From Olsenella_K absiana (lineage in GTDB: Bacteria > Actinomycetota > Coriobacteriia > Coriobacteriales > Atopobiaceae), in assembly GCF_036408855.1 (NCBI RefSeq), contig NZ_JAZGJQ010000001.1:404221-468220 (forward strand): a DNA stretch of 64,000 nt, written 5' to 3'. Both the position numbers and the translations under genes were made by a program. Every line of letters starts with the position of its first letter. The first letter of the stretch is position 1. The notes beneath the pieces were generated by a model. That model was not told the origin of the DNA. It saw only the letters and a program-made list of their open reading frames with translations, and did not search any database. This document shows positions 16,764 to 24,998 of this stretch, piece by piece.

Positions 16764-17312
16764 TCAGCTCTGGCGGAGGTAGACCCAGACGGAGCGGCAG
16801 GCTTCCGCGCCCTCGTTAAAGAGCTTGTGGCGGCGGTTGCGGGGCACTAGGAAGGCGTCGCCGGGCCGGAGCACCACGCGCGCGTCCTCGAGCACGAGGG
16901 TCAGCTCGCCCTCGACGACGAACGCGATCTCGGGGTAGACGTGGCGCGACCACTGCTGCTCGCCCGACTCGCCGGGGCGGACGACGATGTCCTCCAGGAC
17001 TGCGGACGTCTCGCTGAAGCGGTAGTAGCCGACCTCCGTGTTGATGTCCGGGAAGGTGGCGACCTCCTCCTCGCCCTTGCGGACGACGAGGCGCTCATCC
17101 TCGGGGCCGCTCACGAGGTGTGCGACGGTGGTGCCGAGGGCCTCGGCGACCTTGTCGAGGCTCGCGAGGGTGGGACTCGCCAGGCCGCGCTCGATCTGGC
17201 TGAGGTGGCCGACCGAGAGGCCGGTGAACTCGGAGAGCTCCTGCAGCGTCATGCCGCAGGACTTGCGGAGCTCCCTGATGCGGGGTCCCACGCTCGACGT
17301 CTGCTCCGACAT
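16764..17312 (-). CDS. XRE-family transcription regulator with C-terminal cupin domain
   Basis: A 182-residue DNA-binding regulator. Residues about 10-65 are a classic helix-turn-helix (IRELRKSCGMTLQELSEFTGLSVGHLSQIERGLASPTLASLDKVAEAL); residues about 110-178 are a cupin beta-barrel (GEQQWSRHVYPEIAFVVEGELTLVLEDARVVLRPGDAFLVPRNRRHKLFN) expected to bind a small ligand. It is divergent from the GH36 alpha-galactosidase and convergent with the Xaa-Pro peptidase, so control of one or both is likely. A perfect palindrome GTGCCAAGGCAC (17353-17364), 41 bp before its start, is a candidate autoregulatory site. Confidence 0.9.
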   Translation of the reverse strand: MSEQTSSVGPRIRELRKSCGMTLQELSEFTGLSVGHLSQIERGLASPTLASLDKVAEALGTTVAHLVSGPEDERLVVRKGEEEVATFPDINTEVGYYRFSETSAVLEDIVVRPGESGEQQWSRHVYPEIAFVVEGELTLVLEDARVVLRPGDAFLVPRNRRHKLFNEGAEACRSVWVYLRQS

Positions 17313-17470
17313 GGCAACCAGCCCTCCTGCGCGCGCGACGGCGCCGGGCGCCGTGCCAAGGCACTTCGATGAACGTACTCACTACTGACATATTTTATCA
17401 CGGTATAGGAACTCAAGGCCAGCTAGATCTACGCGCCGCCGCCCTCGGGCGGGCGGGGAGGGAGGATCGC
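17313..17470. promoter_or_regulatory. Divergent promoter region of the XRE regulator and GH36
   Basis: The 158 bp between the two start codons hold the palindrome GTGCCAAGGCAC (17353-17364) and an unusually AT-rich patch (about 17385-17415: GACATATTTTATCACGG then TATAGG) that should contain both promoters. I could not fit a confident -35/-10 pair with 16-18 bp spacing. Confidence 0.45.
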
Positions 17471-19597
17471 ATGGGTGACGTCAGGAGGCTCGACGCGGGT
17501 GGGGTCACGGTGCTCGTGAGGTTGGAGGCGGCCGCGCCCCCCGAGGTCCTCTACTGGGGCGCCTCGCTCCCGGAGCTCGGGGAGGGGGACGCGCTGTCGC
17601 TCGACGCCTCGGGGATCGTCGGGACCTGGCTGGTCCCGCTCTCCTCGGTGGGAGCCTGGAACGAGGAGCCCGGCCTCTCCGGCAGCTTCGGCGGGCGTGG
17701 CTTCAGCCCGCGCTTCGATGACTTCGAGGTCGAGGGCGGCCCCTCCGAGCTCACGTTCTCCTCGACCGACGACCGTGGGCGGCTGCGTCTCGAGGGCAGG
17801 CTGGCGATCGAGCCGTCGGGGCTTCTCGCCCTGCGCGCGCGGGTGACCAACCTCGCGGCGGAGCCCTACGACCTTTCCGCCCTGACGCTCTGCCTGCCGG
17901 TGCCCGAGCGCGAGTCCCAGATCCTGGAGGAGACGGGCGACTGGGCCCGCGAGCACGTCATCCAGCGCCACGAGTTCACCTACGGGACGCACCAGCGCGT
18001 AGTGCGCAACTGCCAGCCGCAGGACGTCTCGAGCGTCTACGGGACCTGCGTGCCTCGCGCGGGCTGGCGGGAGGGGTCCGCCCACCTCGTGCACGTCGCC
18101 TGGTCGGGTAACACGCGCGTCGAGGCCCAGGCGACCTACCAGGGCCAGCGCTTCCTGCGCGCCGGCGAGTGGCTCGCGCCCGGCGAGGTCACGCTCGCGC
18201 GGGGCGAGTCCTACGAGACCCCGTGGGTCTACGCGAGCGCGGGCGAGGGCCTGGACGAGGTGGCCCACCGCTTCCACGCGCACGTCCGCGCGCTGCCGTC
18301 GCACCCCCGGACGCCGCGTCCGGTCACGATAAACACCTGGGAGGCCGTAGGCTTCCACCAGGACGAGGCGAAGCTCCGCGAGCTCGCCGACGTCGCCGCT
18401 CGCGTGGGCGTCGAGCGGTTCGTCCTGGACGACGGGTGGTTCTCGACCAGGCGCTGGGACGACGCCGGTCTCGGAGACTGGTGGGTGGCCCCGGACGTGT
18501 TCCCCGACGGACTACGCCCGCTCGCCGACCACGTGCATGGGCTCGGCATGCAGTTCGGCATCTGGTTCGAGCCGGAGAGCGCCAACGTGGACTCCGAGGT
18601 CTTCCGGGCGCATCCCGACTGGGTGCTCAGGCCCGAGGGGGCCGAGGGGCGCCTGCCGGCCGACGTCCGCAACCAGCAGGTGCTGAACCTCGCGATCCCG
18701 GCGTGCTTCGACCACGTGCTCGGCCAGATGTGCGCGGTCATCGAGGAGGTGGGCGCCGACTACGTGAAGTGGGACCACAACCGCGAGCTGTGGGAGGCGG
18801 GCGACGCGCGTACGGGGCGCGCCGCCTACCACGAGCAGACGCTGGCCTGTTGGCGGCTGATGGACGCCCTGCACGAGCGCTTCCCCGGACTCGAGCTCGA
18901 GTCGTGCGCGTCGGGCGGCGGGCGCATCGACCTCGGCGTGATGGAGCGCGCCCAGCGCGTCTGGGGCTCGGACGACCTCGACCCGGTCGAGCGCTGGCAC
19001 ATCCACGACGGCACCGACCTCATCCTGCCTCCCGAGGTCGTCGGCTGCCACATCGGCAAGCCCAAGTCCAACGCCACCGGCCGCATCTCCACGCTGCAGA
19101 CGCGCGCGGCGGGAAGCCTCCTCTACCACCTCGGGATCGAGTGGGACATAACGCAGCTGGACGAGGAGGAGCTGGGGAGGCTCGCCGAGTGGGTCAGCGC
19201 CTACAAGCGGGTGCGCGGGATGACGGAGCGAGGCACCCTCGTGCACTCGTTCGTCTCCAAGGCCGTCCCCGCCGTCCGCGGGATCGTCTCCGAGGACGGG
19301 AGACAAGCCGTCTACGTGCTCTTCTGTGAGGAGACGAGCCCGTTCGAGGCCTGTCAGCCCGTGCCCCTGCCGGGACTTCGCGCGGACGTGCGCTACCGGG
19401 TGAGGGCGCTGCCCGGGGTGTGGCAGCAAGACCGCTGGGCCATGCGGCTCAAGACGGGCTGGTGGCGAGACGGAGGCTCCGTCGAGCTCACGGGCGCGCT
19501 GCTCGGCGCCGTGGGGCTCGAGTTCTGCAAGATGAACCCGGGGACGGCGGTCGCCCTCGCGTGCGAGGCGGTGGGGGACGGCGCGGCGGACGCATAG
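17471..19597 (+). CDS. GH36 alpha-galactosidase
   Basis: A 708-residue cytoplasmic glycosidase that hydrolyses terminal alpha-galactosides. I placed the start at 17471, directly behind GGAGGGAGGAT; an upstream ATG at 17369 lies in the AT-rich promoter patch. An N-terminal beta-supersandwich (residues about 1-290) precedes the TIM barrel with VERFVLDDGWFSTRR, WFEPESANVDSE, the nucleophile Asp435 in VKWDHNRE, SCASGGGRIDLG and the acid/base Asp501 in WGSDDLDPVERWHIHDG. Length matches tetrameric GH36 enzymes such as AgaA/RafA. It is divergent from the XRE-cupin regulator. Substrate could be raffinose-type sugars, or alpha-Gal on serine of extensin glycopeptides, given its neighbours. Confidence 0.92.
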   Translation: MGDVRRLDAGGVTVLVRLEAAAPPEVLYWGASLPELGEGDALSLDASGIVGTWLVPLSSVGAWNEEPGLSGSFGGRGFSPRFDDFEVEGGPSELTFSSTDDRGRLRLEGRLAIEPSGLLALRARVTNLAAEPYDLSALTLCLPVPERESQILEETGDWAREHVIQRHEFTYGTHQRVVRNCQPQDVSSVYGTCVPRAGWREGSAHLVHVAWSGNTRVEAQATYQGQRFLRAGEWLAPGEVTLARGESYETPWVYASAGEGLDEVAHRFHAHVRALPSHPRTPRPVTINTWEAVGFHQDEAKLRELADVAARVGVERFVLDDGWFSTRRWDDAGLGDWWVAPDVFPDGLRPLADHVHGLGMQFGIWFEPESANVDSEVFRAHPDWVLRPEGAEGRLPADVRNQQVLNLAIPACFDHVLGQMCAVIEEVGADYVKWDHNRELWEAGDARTGRAAYHEQTLACWRLMDALHERFPGLELESCASGGGRIDLGVMERAQRVWGSDDLDPVERWHIHDGTDLILPPEVVGCHIGKPKSNATGRISTLQTRAAGSLLYHLGIEWDITQLDEEELGRLAEWVSAYKRVRGMTERGTLVHSFVSKAVPAVRGIVSEDGRQAVYVLFCEETSPFEACQPVPLPGLRADVRYRVRALPGVWQQDRWAMRLKTGWWRDGGSVELTGALLGAVGLEFCKMNPGTAVALACEAVGDGAADA

Positions 19598-19617
19598 GGC
19601 GTTCGGACATGGTCCGT

Positions 19618-19683
19618 GCTCGGGCCCGGTCCGTGAACGGGCCCGAGCGCCGGGCGGGTCGCCGCCCAGACCGGCGCTCGGGC
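19618..19683 (+). promoter_or_regulatory. Mutually exclusive hairpins between GH36 and metK
   Basis: Two perfect inverted repeats share one strand. Stem A pairs GCTCGGGCCC (19618-19627) with GGGCCCGAGC (19639-19648). Stem B pairs GCCCGAGCGCCGG (19641-19653) with CCGGCGCTCGGGC (19671-19683) and has an inner GGGCGG/CCGCCC. Positions 19641-19648 cannot be in both stems. This could simply be the GH36 terminator, or an attenuator-type switch in the metK leader. No SAM-riboswitch core or T-tract was recognised. Confidence 0.4.
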
Positions 19684-19822
19684 GACAACGACCACCTGAA
19701 GCGTGGCAATTGGCGGTTCTTTGGGGAGGCGCCCCCAACACGCGTTGGAAAAGGCGTAGCATAGCCTCCCATGAGACCGCAAGAGCACGCTTCCGCCGAC
19801 GGCGGGCAGGAAAGGACCAAGC

Positions 19823-21076
19823 ATGGCTCAGAGCAAGAACTACCTCTTCACCTCGGAGAGCGTGACCGAGGGCCATCCCGACAAGATGTGCGACCAGATC
19901 TCCGACGCCATCCTGGACGCGATCCTCGCCAAGGAGGCCGAGCTGCAGGCCCAGGGCTATCGCGACACCCAGGGGCGCCCCGCGAACGTCGACAACGTCC
20001 GCTGCGCCATCGAGACCTTCACCACCACGGGCACCGTCATCGTCATGGGCGAGGTCCGCACCGAGGCCTACGTGGACGTCCAGAAGATCGTGCGCGAGAC
20101 CGTCCGCAGGATCGGCTACACCCGCGCCAAGTTCGGCTTCGACGCCGACACCTGCGGCGTCATGAACCTCATCCACGAGCAGTCCCCCGACATCGCCCAG
20201 GGCGTCGACGGCACCTTCGCGCGCGGCGACGACGAGGACGAGATCGACAAGATCGGCGCGGGCGACCAGGGCATGATGTTCGGCTACGCCTCCGACGAGA
20301 CCGACGTCTTGATGCCCATGCCGATCTACCTCGCACAGCGCATGGCCAAGAGGCTGGCCGACGTCCGCAAGGAGGGCACCCTCACCTACCTGCGCCCGGA
20401 CGGCAAGACCCAGGTGACGGTCCGCTACGAGGACGACAGGCCCGTCGAGGTCACGGCAGTGGTCGTCTCCACGCAGCACTCCGCCGACGTCAAGCTCGCC
20501 GAGATCCGAGAGGACATGATCGCCAAGGTCATCAAGCCGGTCATGGAGGAGGCGCGCATCAAGTGGGACGACGCCAAGATCTACGTCAACCCCACCGGCC
20601 GCTTCGTCGTGGGCGGCCCCATGGGCGACACGGGCCTGACCGGCCGTAAGATCATCGTCGACACCTACGGCGGCATGGGCCGCCACGGCGGCGGCGCCTT
20701 CTCCGGCAAGGACGCCACCAAGGTCGACCGCTCCGCCGCCTATGCCGCCCGCTGGGTCGCCAAGAACGTGGTCGCCGCCGGCCTCGCCCACAAGTGCGAG
20801 ATCGAGCTCGCCTACGCCATCGGCGTCCCGCAGCCCGTCTCCATCTCCGTGGACACCTTCGGCACCGGCTCGGTCGACGACGACCTCATCACCCGCGCCG
20901 TCGAGCAGGTCTTCGACCTGCGCCCGGGCGCCATCATCCGCGACCTCAAGCTCCGCCGCCCCATCTTCGAGAAGACCGCGGCCTACGGCCACTTCGGCAG
21001 GACCGACAAGGACTTCACCTGGGAGGTGTGCAACCGGACGGACGAGCTCAAGGCGGCCGTCGCGAAGCTGGCGTAG
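19823..21076 (+). CDS. metK: S-adenosylmethionine synthetase
   Basis: A 417-residue enzyme making S-adenosylmethionine from ATP and methionine. All signature segments are present: [22 protein letters not shown] at the start, [13 protein letters not shown] in the middle, [25 protein letters not shown] and the [23 protein letters not shown] active-site loop. The start has AGGAAAGG about 7 bp upstream. The priA GTG follows the stop codon with no gap, so the two are translated from one message. The leader between GH36 and metK has alternative hairpins (see 19618-19683). Confidence 0.97.
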   Translation: MAQSKNYLFTSESVTEGHPDKMCDQISDAILDAILAKEAELQAQGYRDTQGRPANVDNVRCAIETFTTTGTVIVMGEVRTEAYVDVQKIVRETVRRIGYTRAKFGFDADTCGVMNLIHEQSPDIAQGVDGTFARGDDEDEIDKIGAGDQGMMFGYASDETDVLMPMPIYLAQRMAKRLADVRKEGTLTYLRPDGKTQVTVRYEDDRPVEVTAVVVSTQHSADVKLAEIREDMIAKVIKPVMEEARIKWDDAKIYVNPTGRFVVGGPMGDTGLTGRKIIVDTYGGMGRHGGGAFSGKDATKVDRSAAYAARWVAKNVVAAGLAHKCEIELAYAIGVPQPVSISVDTFGTGSVDDDLITRAVEQVFDLRPGAIIRDLKLRRPIFEKTAAYGHFGRTDKDFTWEVCNRTDELKAAVAKLA

Positions 21077-23380
21077 GTGCGCTACGCGAGCGTGGTCGTC
21101 GACATAGCGACGAGGGCCCTGGACGAGCCCTTCGACTACGTCGTGCCCGAGGGGCTCGCGGGCGCCTGCGTCGTGGGCGCTACGGTGCTCGTGACCTTCT
21201 CGCACAGGCACGCCGTGGGCTACGTGGTGGCGCTCGCCGACGAGGCGCCGGCGGGCGTGGAGGCGGGCCGGCTCCTTCCCGTGGAGGCCGTGCTCGCCGC
21301 GCCCGCCTTCGACGAGGCGGGCGCGCGCGTCGCGCTCTGGCTCGCCCGGGAGTACGCCTGCCCGCCCGCCGACGCGGTGAGGCTCTTCCTGGCGCCGGGA
21401 CAGACGGTCAAGGTCACCCGCGCCGGCGAAGGCGCGCCCTGGGAGCTCGTGTGCGAGTCGTCGGGCCCGGTCGACGAGCGCTGGGTCGCCCTCGGCGAGG
21501 CCGCGGAGGGCTTCCGGCCGCGCGCCAACGCCAGCAGGCAGCGCCAGGTCATCGAGGCGCTCGAGGCCGGCCCCATGCGCCTGGCCGAGCTCGCCGCCAC
21601 GGCCGGCGCCGTCTCCCAGACGGTCGCGGCGCTCGAGCGGCGCGGCGTCGTGCGCGTCTGGCGGGCCCGCCACGTGCGCGGCCAGGGGGGCACGTCCCTC
21701 TCGTCCGCAGTCGCCGCGCGACCGCGGGAGCTCACGCGCGGCCAGAGGGCAGCCCTCGCCGCGATCGACGAGGCGCGCGAGGCTGCCGCCGGCGACGTCG
21801 TGCTCGTCGACGGCGTCACGGGCTCGGGCAAGACCGAGGTCTACCTCGACGCCATCGAGCACGCGCTGGCGGCCGGTAGGGGCGCCATCGTGCTCGTACC
21901 GGAGATCTCGCTCACGCCGCAGACGGTCGGCAGGTTCCGCTCGCGCTTCGGCGACGAGGTCGCGGTGCTGCACTCGCGCCTGTCCGCCGGCGAGCGCTTC
22001 GACCAGTGGGACCTCGCGCGCAGGGGCGAGGCGCGCGTGGTGGTGGGCGCCCGCTCGGCGCTGTTCGCGCCCGTGGCGGACCTCGGGCTCATCGTGATAG
22101 ACGAGGAGCACGAGGGCTCCTACAAGCAGGACAAGTCCCCGCGCTACCACGCGCGCGAGGTGGCCGCCAGGCTTGCCGCCGAGCGCGGCTGCGCCCTCGT
22201 CCTGGGGTCGGCGACGCCCTCGCTCGAGAGCCTGCGTCGCTGCGAGGTCGGCAGCTGGCGCGGCGCGCGCTGGCGGCGGGTGGAGATGCGCGAGCGGCCG
22301 GGAGGCGCCCGGCTGCCCGAGGTGCGCGTGGTGGACATGGCGAGCCAGTTCCGCGGCGGCAGGAGGTCGGTCTTCTCGGCCCCGCTCGCCGAGGCGCTCG
22401 AGGGCGTGAGGGACAGGCGCGAGAAGGCCGTGCTGCTGCTCAACCGCAGGGGCTTCTCGAACTTCCTGATGTGCCGCGACTGCGGCTGCGTGCCTGAGTG
22501 CCCGCACTGCTCCTGCGCGCTCACCTACCACGAGCGGACGCACACGCTGGAGTGCCACACCTGCGGGAGGAGCTGGCCGCAGCGGGCCTACCCAGACCCC
22601 ACGACGCGCTGCCCCAACTGCGGAAGCCGCTACATGGCGGCCTACGGCGTGGGGACCGAGCGGGTCGAGGACGAGCTCCGGCTGCTGCTCGGCGACGGCG
22701 TGGAGGTCATCCGGATGGACGCCGACGCGACGCGGCGCAAGGGCGCGCACCAGGAGCTGCTCGAGCGCTTCGACGCGGCCGAGTGCGCGGTGCTCGTGGG
22801 CACGCAGATGATCGCCAAGGGCCTCGACTTCCCCGAGGTCACGCTCGTGGGCGTCGTCAACGCGGACACGACGCTGAAGCTGCCCGACTTCAGGGCGGCT
22901 GAGCGCACCTACGACCTCCTGGAGCAGGTCGCGGGCCGCGCGGGCAGGGGAGGGGCGGCCGGCGAGGTCATCATCCAGACCTACTGGGCCGACCACCCCG
23001 CGATCCAGGCGGTCGCCCGCCACGACCGCGACGTCTTCCTCGCCTACGAGCTCGAGGACAGGCGCGATTCCGGCTACCCGCCCTTCTCGCGCGCGGCCAA
23101 CGCCGTCGTGTGGGGCAGGGACGCGCGCGCCGTGGCGGCCTCGGCAGACGAACTCGCCCGCCTCGTGCGCGAGGAGGTCGGGGGCGAGGGCGGATGGGAG
23201 GTCCTCGGACCCACGGACTGCGTGAAGGCCCGGGTCAAGGATAGGGTCCGCCGCCACGTGGTCGTGAAGGCGCCCCTCGACGCCGACCTCGGCCCCGTGC
23301 TCTCGCGCTGCGCCGCCAGGCTCCCCAGGCGGCAGGGTATAAGGATGGCGTTGGACGTCGACGCCTACGACTTCATGTAG
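21077..23380 (+). CDS. priA: Primosomal protein N' (PriA helicase)
   Basis: A 767-residue replication-restart helicase starting with GTG immediately after the metK stop. An N-terminal DNA-binding domain (YASVVVDIATRALDEPFDYVVP) is followed by the helicase with Walker A GVTGSGKTEVY, DEEHEGSYKQ (motif II), GSATPS and the zinc-binding cysteines in CRDCGCVPECPHCSC, CHTCG and RCPNCG, then QMIAKGLDFPEVTLVG and QVAGRAGRG. Two paired zinc sites are typical of PriA. It is followed by a 27-bp tandem repeat before def. Confidence 0.95.
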   Translation: MRYASVVVDIATRALDEPFDYVVPEGLAGACVVGATVLVTFSHRHAVGYVVALADEAPAGVEAGRLLPVEAVLAAPAFDEAGARVALWLAREYACPPADAVRLFLAPGQTVKVTRAGEGAPWELVCESSGPVDERWVALGEAAEGFRPRANASRQRQVIEALEAGPMRLAELAATAGAVSQTVAALERRGVVRVWRARHVRGQGGTSLSSAVAARPRELTRGQRAALAAIDEAREAAAGDVVLVDGVTGSGKTEVYLDAIEHALAAGRGAIVLVPEISLTPQTVGRFRSRFGDEVAVLHSRLSAGERFDQWDLARRGEARVVVGARSALFAPVADLGLIVIDEEHEGSYKQDKSPRYHAREVAARLAAERGCALVLGSATPSLESLRRCEVGSWRGARWRRVEMRERPGGARLPEVRVVDMASQFRGGRRSVFSAPLAEALEGVRDRREKAVLLLNRRGFSNFLMCRDCGCVPECPHCSCALTYHERTHTLECHTCGRSWPQRAYPDPTTRCPNCGSRYMAAYGVGTERVEDELRLLLGDGVEVIRMDADATRRKGAHQELLERFDAAECAVLVGTQMIAKGLDFPEVTLVGVVNADTTLKLPDFRAAERTYDLLEQVAGRAGRGGAAGEVIIQTYWADHPAIQAVARHDRDVFLAYELEDRRDSGYPPFSRAANAVVWGRDARAVAASADELARLVREEVGGEGGWEVLGPTDCVKARVKDRVRRHVVVKAPLDADLGPVLSRCAARLPRRQGIRMALDVDAYDFM

Positions 23381-23415
23381 GCGCTGCGGGAGACGGCGGG
23401 CGCCGACGCTAGAGG

Positions 23416-23521
23416 CCGGCGAGGCCGCCGGCAAGACAGGGACCGGCGAGGCCGCCGGCAAGACAGGGGCCGGCGAGGCCGCCGGCAAGACAGGGACCGG
23501 CGAGGCCGCCGGTGAGATAGG
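23416..23521 (+). repeat. 27-bp minisatellite, four copies, between priA and def
   Basis: Four head-to-tail copies (starting 23416, 23443, 23470, 23497) of a 27-bp unit beginning CCGGCGAGGCCGCCGG and containing CAAGACAGGG. The first three differ by one base or none; the fourth diverges at its end into the def ribosome site. The unit contains CCGGCGAGGCCGCCGG, itself nearly palindromic, so the transcript would form serial hairpins. It is not in frame with def, and a TGA interrupts that frame. Confidence 0.9.
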
Positions 23522-23530
23522 AGGATCCAC

Positions 23531-24073
23531 ATGAGCGGACTGGAAGACATCGTCCTGGCGCCGAACGAGTGCCTCAAGACCGAGTGCGCGCCGATCGACA
23601 AGATCGACGGCAAGGTGAGGCAGCTCGCCAAGCGCATGCTCAGGGACATGTACGCGGCGGACGGCTGCGGCCTCGCCGCGCCGCAGGTGGGTGAGCTCGT
23701 GCAACTCGTCGTCATCGACGTGGACTACGGCGCGGGCAAGAAGAACCCCTACGTGCTGATCAACCCCAAGGTCGTCGTCGCCGACGGCGAGGAGCGCGAG
23801 AACGGCGAGGGCTGCCTCTCGTTCCCGGGGATCACGGTGCCCGTCTCGCGCCCGACCCACGTCGTGGTGCAGGCGCTCAACCTCGACGGCGACCTCATGC
23901 AGTACGAAGCCCGCGACAACCTGCTCGCCATGTGCCTGCAGCACGAGATCGACCACCTGCACGGCGTGACGATGCTCGACCACCTCGCGCCGGCGCAGCG
24001 CGTCCGGGCCGTCGCGGCCTACCAGGACGCCCTCGCCCGGGGCGCGCGCCCCGGCGAGGTCGGCGAGGAGTAG
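23531..24073 (+). CDS. def: Peptide deformylase
   Basis: A 180-residue metalloenzyme that removes the formyl group from nascent proteins. The three motifs are present: GCGLAAPQVG near residue 50, EGCLSFPG (metal-ligand Cys) near 98, and HEIDHLHG (two metal-ligand His and catalytic Glu) near 140. The start has GATAGGAGG 6 bp upstream, right after the minisatellite. fmt begins 9 bp downstream, the standard def-fmt pairing. Confidence 0.96.
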   Translation: MSGLEDIVLAPNECLKTECAPIDKIDGKVRQLAKRMLRDMYAADGCGLAAPQVGELVQLVVIDVDYGAGKKNPYVLINPKVVVADGEERENGEGCLSFPGITVPVSRPTHVVVQALNLDGDLMQYEARDNLLAMCLQHEIDHLHGVTMLDHLAPAQRVRAVAAYQDALARGARPGEVGEE

Positions 24074-24082
24074 GGGGTCGGC

Positions 24083-24997
24083 ATGCGCATCGTCTTCATG
24101 GGGACGCCCGAGTTCGCCGTCCCCTCCCTCGAGCTTCTGGCCGAGAAGGGCGACGTGGCGCTCGTGGTCACGCGCCCCGACGCGGTGCGCGGCCGCGGCA
24201 GGCGCCTCGAGCCCTCGCCGGTCAAGGCCGCGGCGGGGCGGCTCGGCCTGCCCGTGCTCGAGGCGCGCCGCGTGAGCGACGAGGTGCTCGCCGCCGTCGC
24301 GGACGCCGCGGCCGACGTGGTCTGCGTGGCGGCCTACGGGGCGATCCTGCCGGACGCCCTTCTCGGCATGACCCGCCTGGGCTGCGTGAACGTGCACGCC
24401 TCCCTGCTGCCGCGCTGGCGCGGCGCCGCGCCGATCCAGCGCGCGGTGCTGGCGGGCGACGAGCGCGCGGGCGTCTCGATCATGCGCATCGCGCACGACC
24501 TCGACGCAGGCGCGTGGTGCCGGCAGGCCTCGACGGAGGTCGCCGACAAGCCCTGCGCGGAGCTCATGGCGGAGCTGGCCTCTCTGGGCGCGCGCGAGCT
24601 CGCGTGCGCGTTGGACGAGATGGACCGCGGGGTCGCGGTCTGGCACGAGCAGGACGAGTCGCTCGTGACGCTCGCGCCCAAGATCTCGAAGGAGGAGATG
24701 CGCCTCGACCCGGCCGACACCGCGCTCGCCAACAAGCGGCGTGTGCAGGCGTCGCTCGACGCGGCGCCGGCGCGGCTGCTCGTCGGCGGCCGGGGCGTCC
24801 GCGCGATGGGCGCCGTGCTCAGCCCGCGCGCCGTGGCCACCGGTGCGGTCGAGGTCGACCGCGGCCGGGTGTTCCTCGGCTGCGCTGACGGCGCGGTCGA
24901 GCTCACGGTCGTGAAGCCGGACGGCAAGCGCGAGATGCCCGCCTCCGCCTGGGCGCAGGGGCTCAAGGTGGAGAGCCTCGCCTGGTCGAGGGCCTAG
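24083..24997 (+). CDS. fmt: Methionyl-tRNA formyltransferase
   Basis: A 304-residue enzyme that formylates initiator Met-tRNA using 10-formyl-tetrahydrofolate. It begins MRIVFMGTPEFAVPSLE, has the catalytic block LGCVNVHASLLPRWRGAAPIQRAVLAGD with the conserved Asn/His and the downstream Asp in MRIAHDLDAGAW, and a C-terminal OB-like domain. Lies 9 bp after def and 1 bp before rsmB in one operon. Confidence 0.96.
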   Translation: MRIVFMGTPEFAVPSLELLAEKGDVALVVTRPDAVRGRGRRLEPSPVKAAAGRLGLPVLEARRVSDEVLAAVADAAADVVCVAAYGAILPDALLGMTRLGCVNVHASLLPRWRGAAPIQRAVLAGDERAGVSIMRIAHDLDAGAWCRQASTEVADKPCAELMAELASLGARELACALDEMDRGVAVWHEQDESLVTLAPKISKEEMRLDPADTALANKRRVQASLDAAPARLLVGGRGVRAMGAVLSPRAVATGAVEVDRGRVFLGCADGAVELTVVKPDGKREMPASAWAQGLKVESLAWSRA

Positions 24998-24998
24998 C

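Noticed and set aside
19598..19822. SAM riboswitch before metK
   Set aside because: Stems are present but I could not match the conserved core or kink-turn of any known SAM riboswitch class, so only the hairpins are reported.
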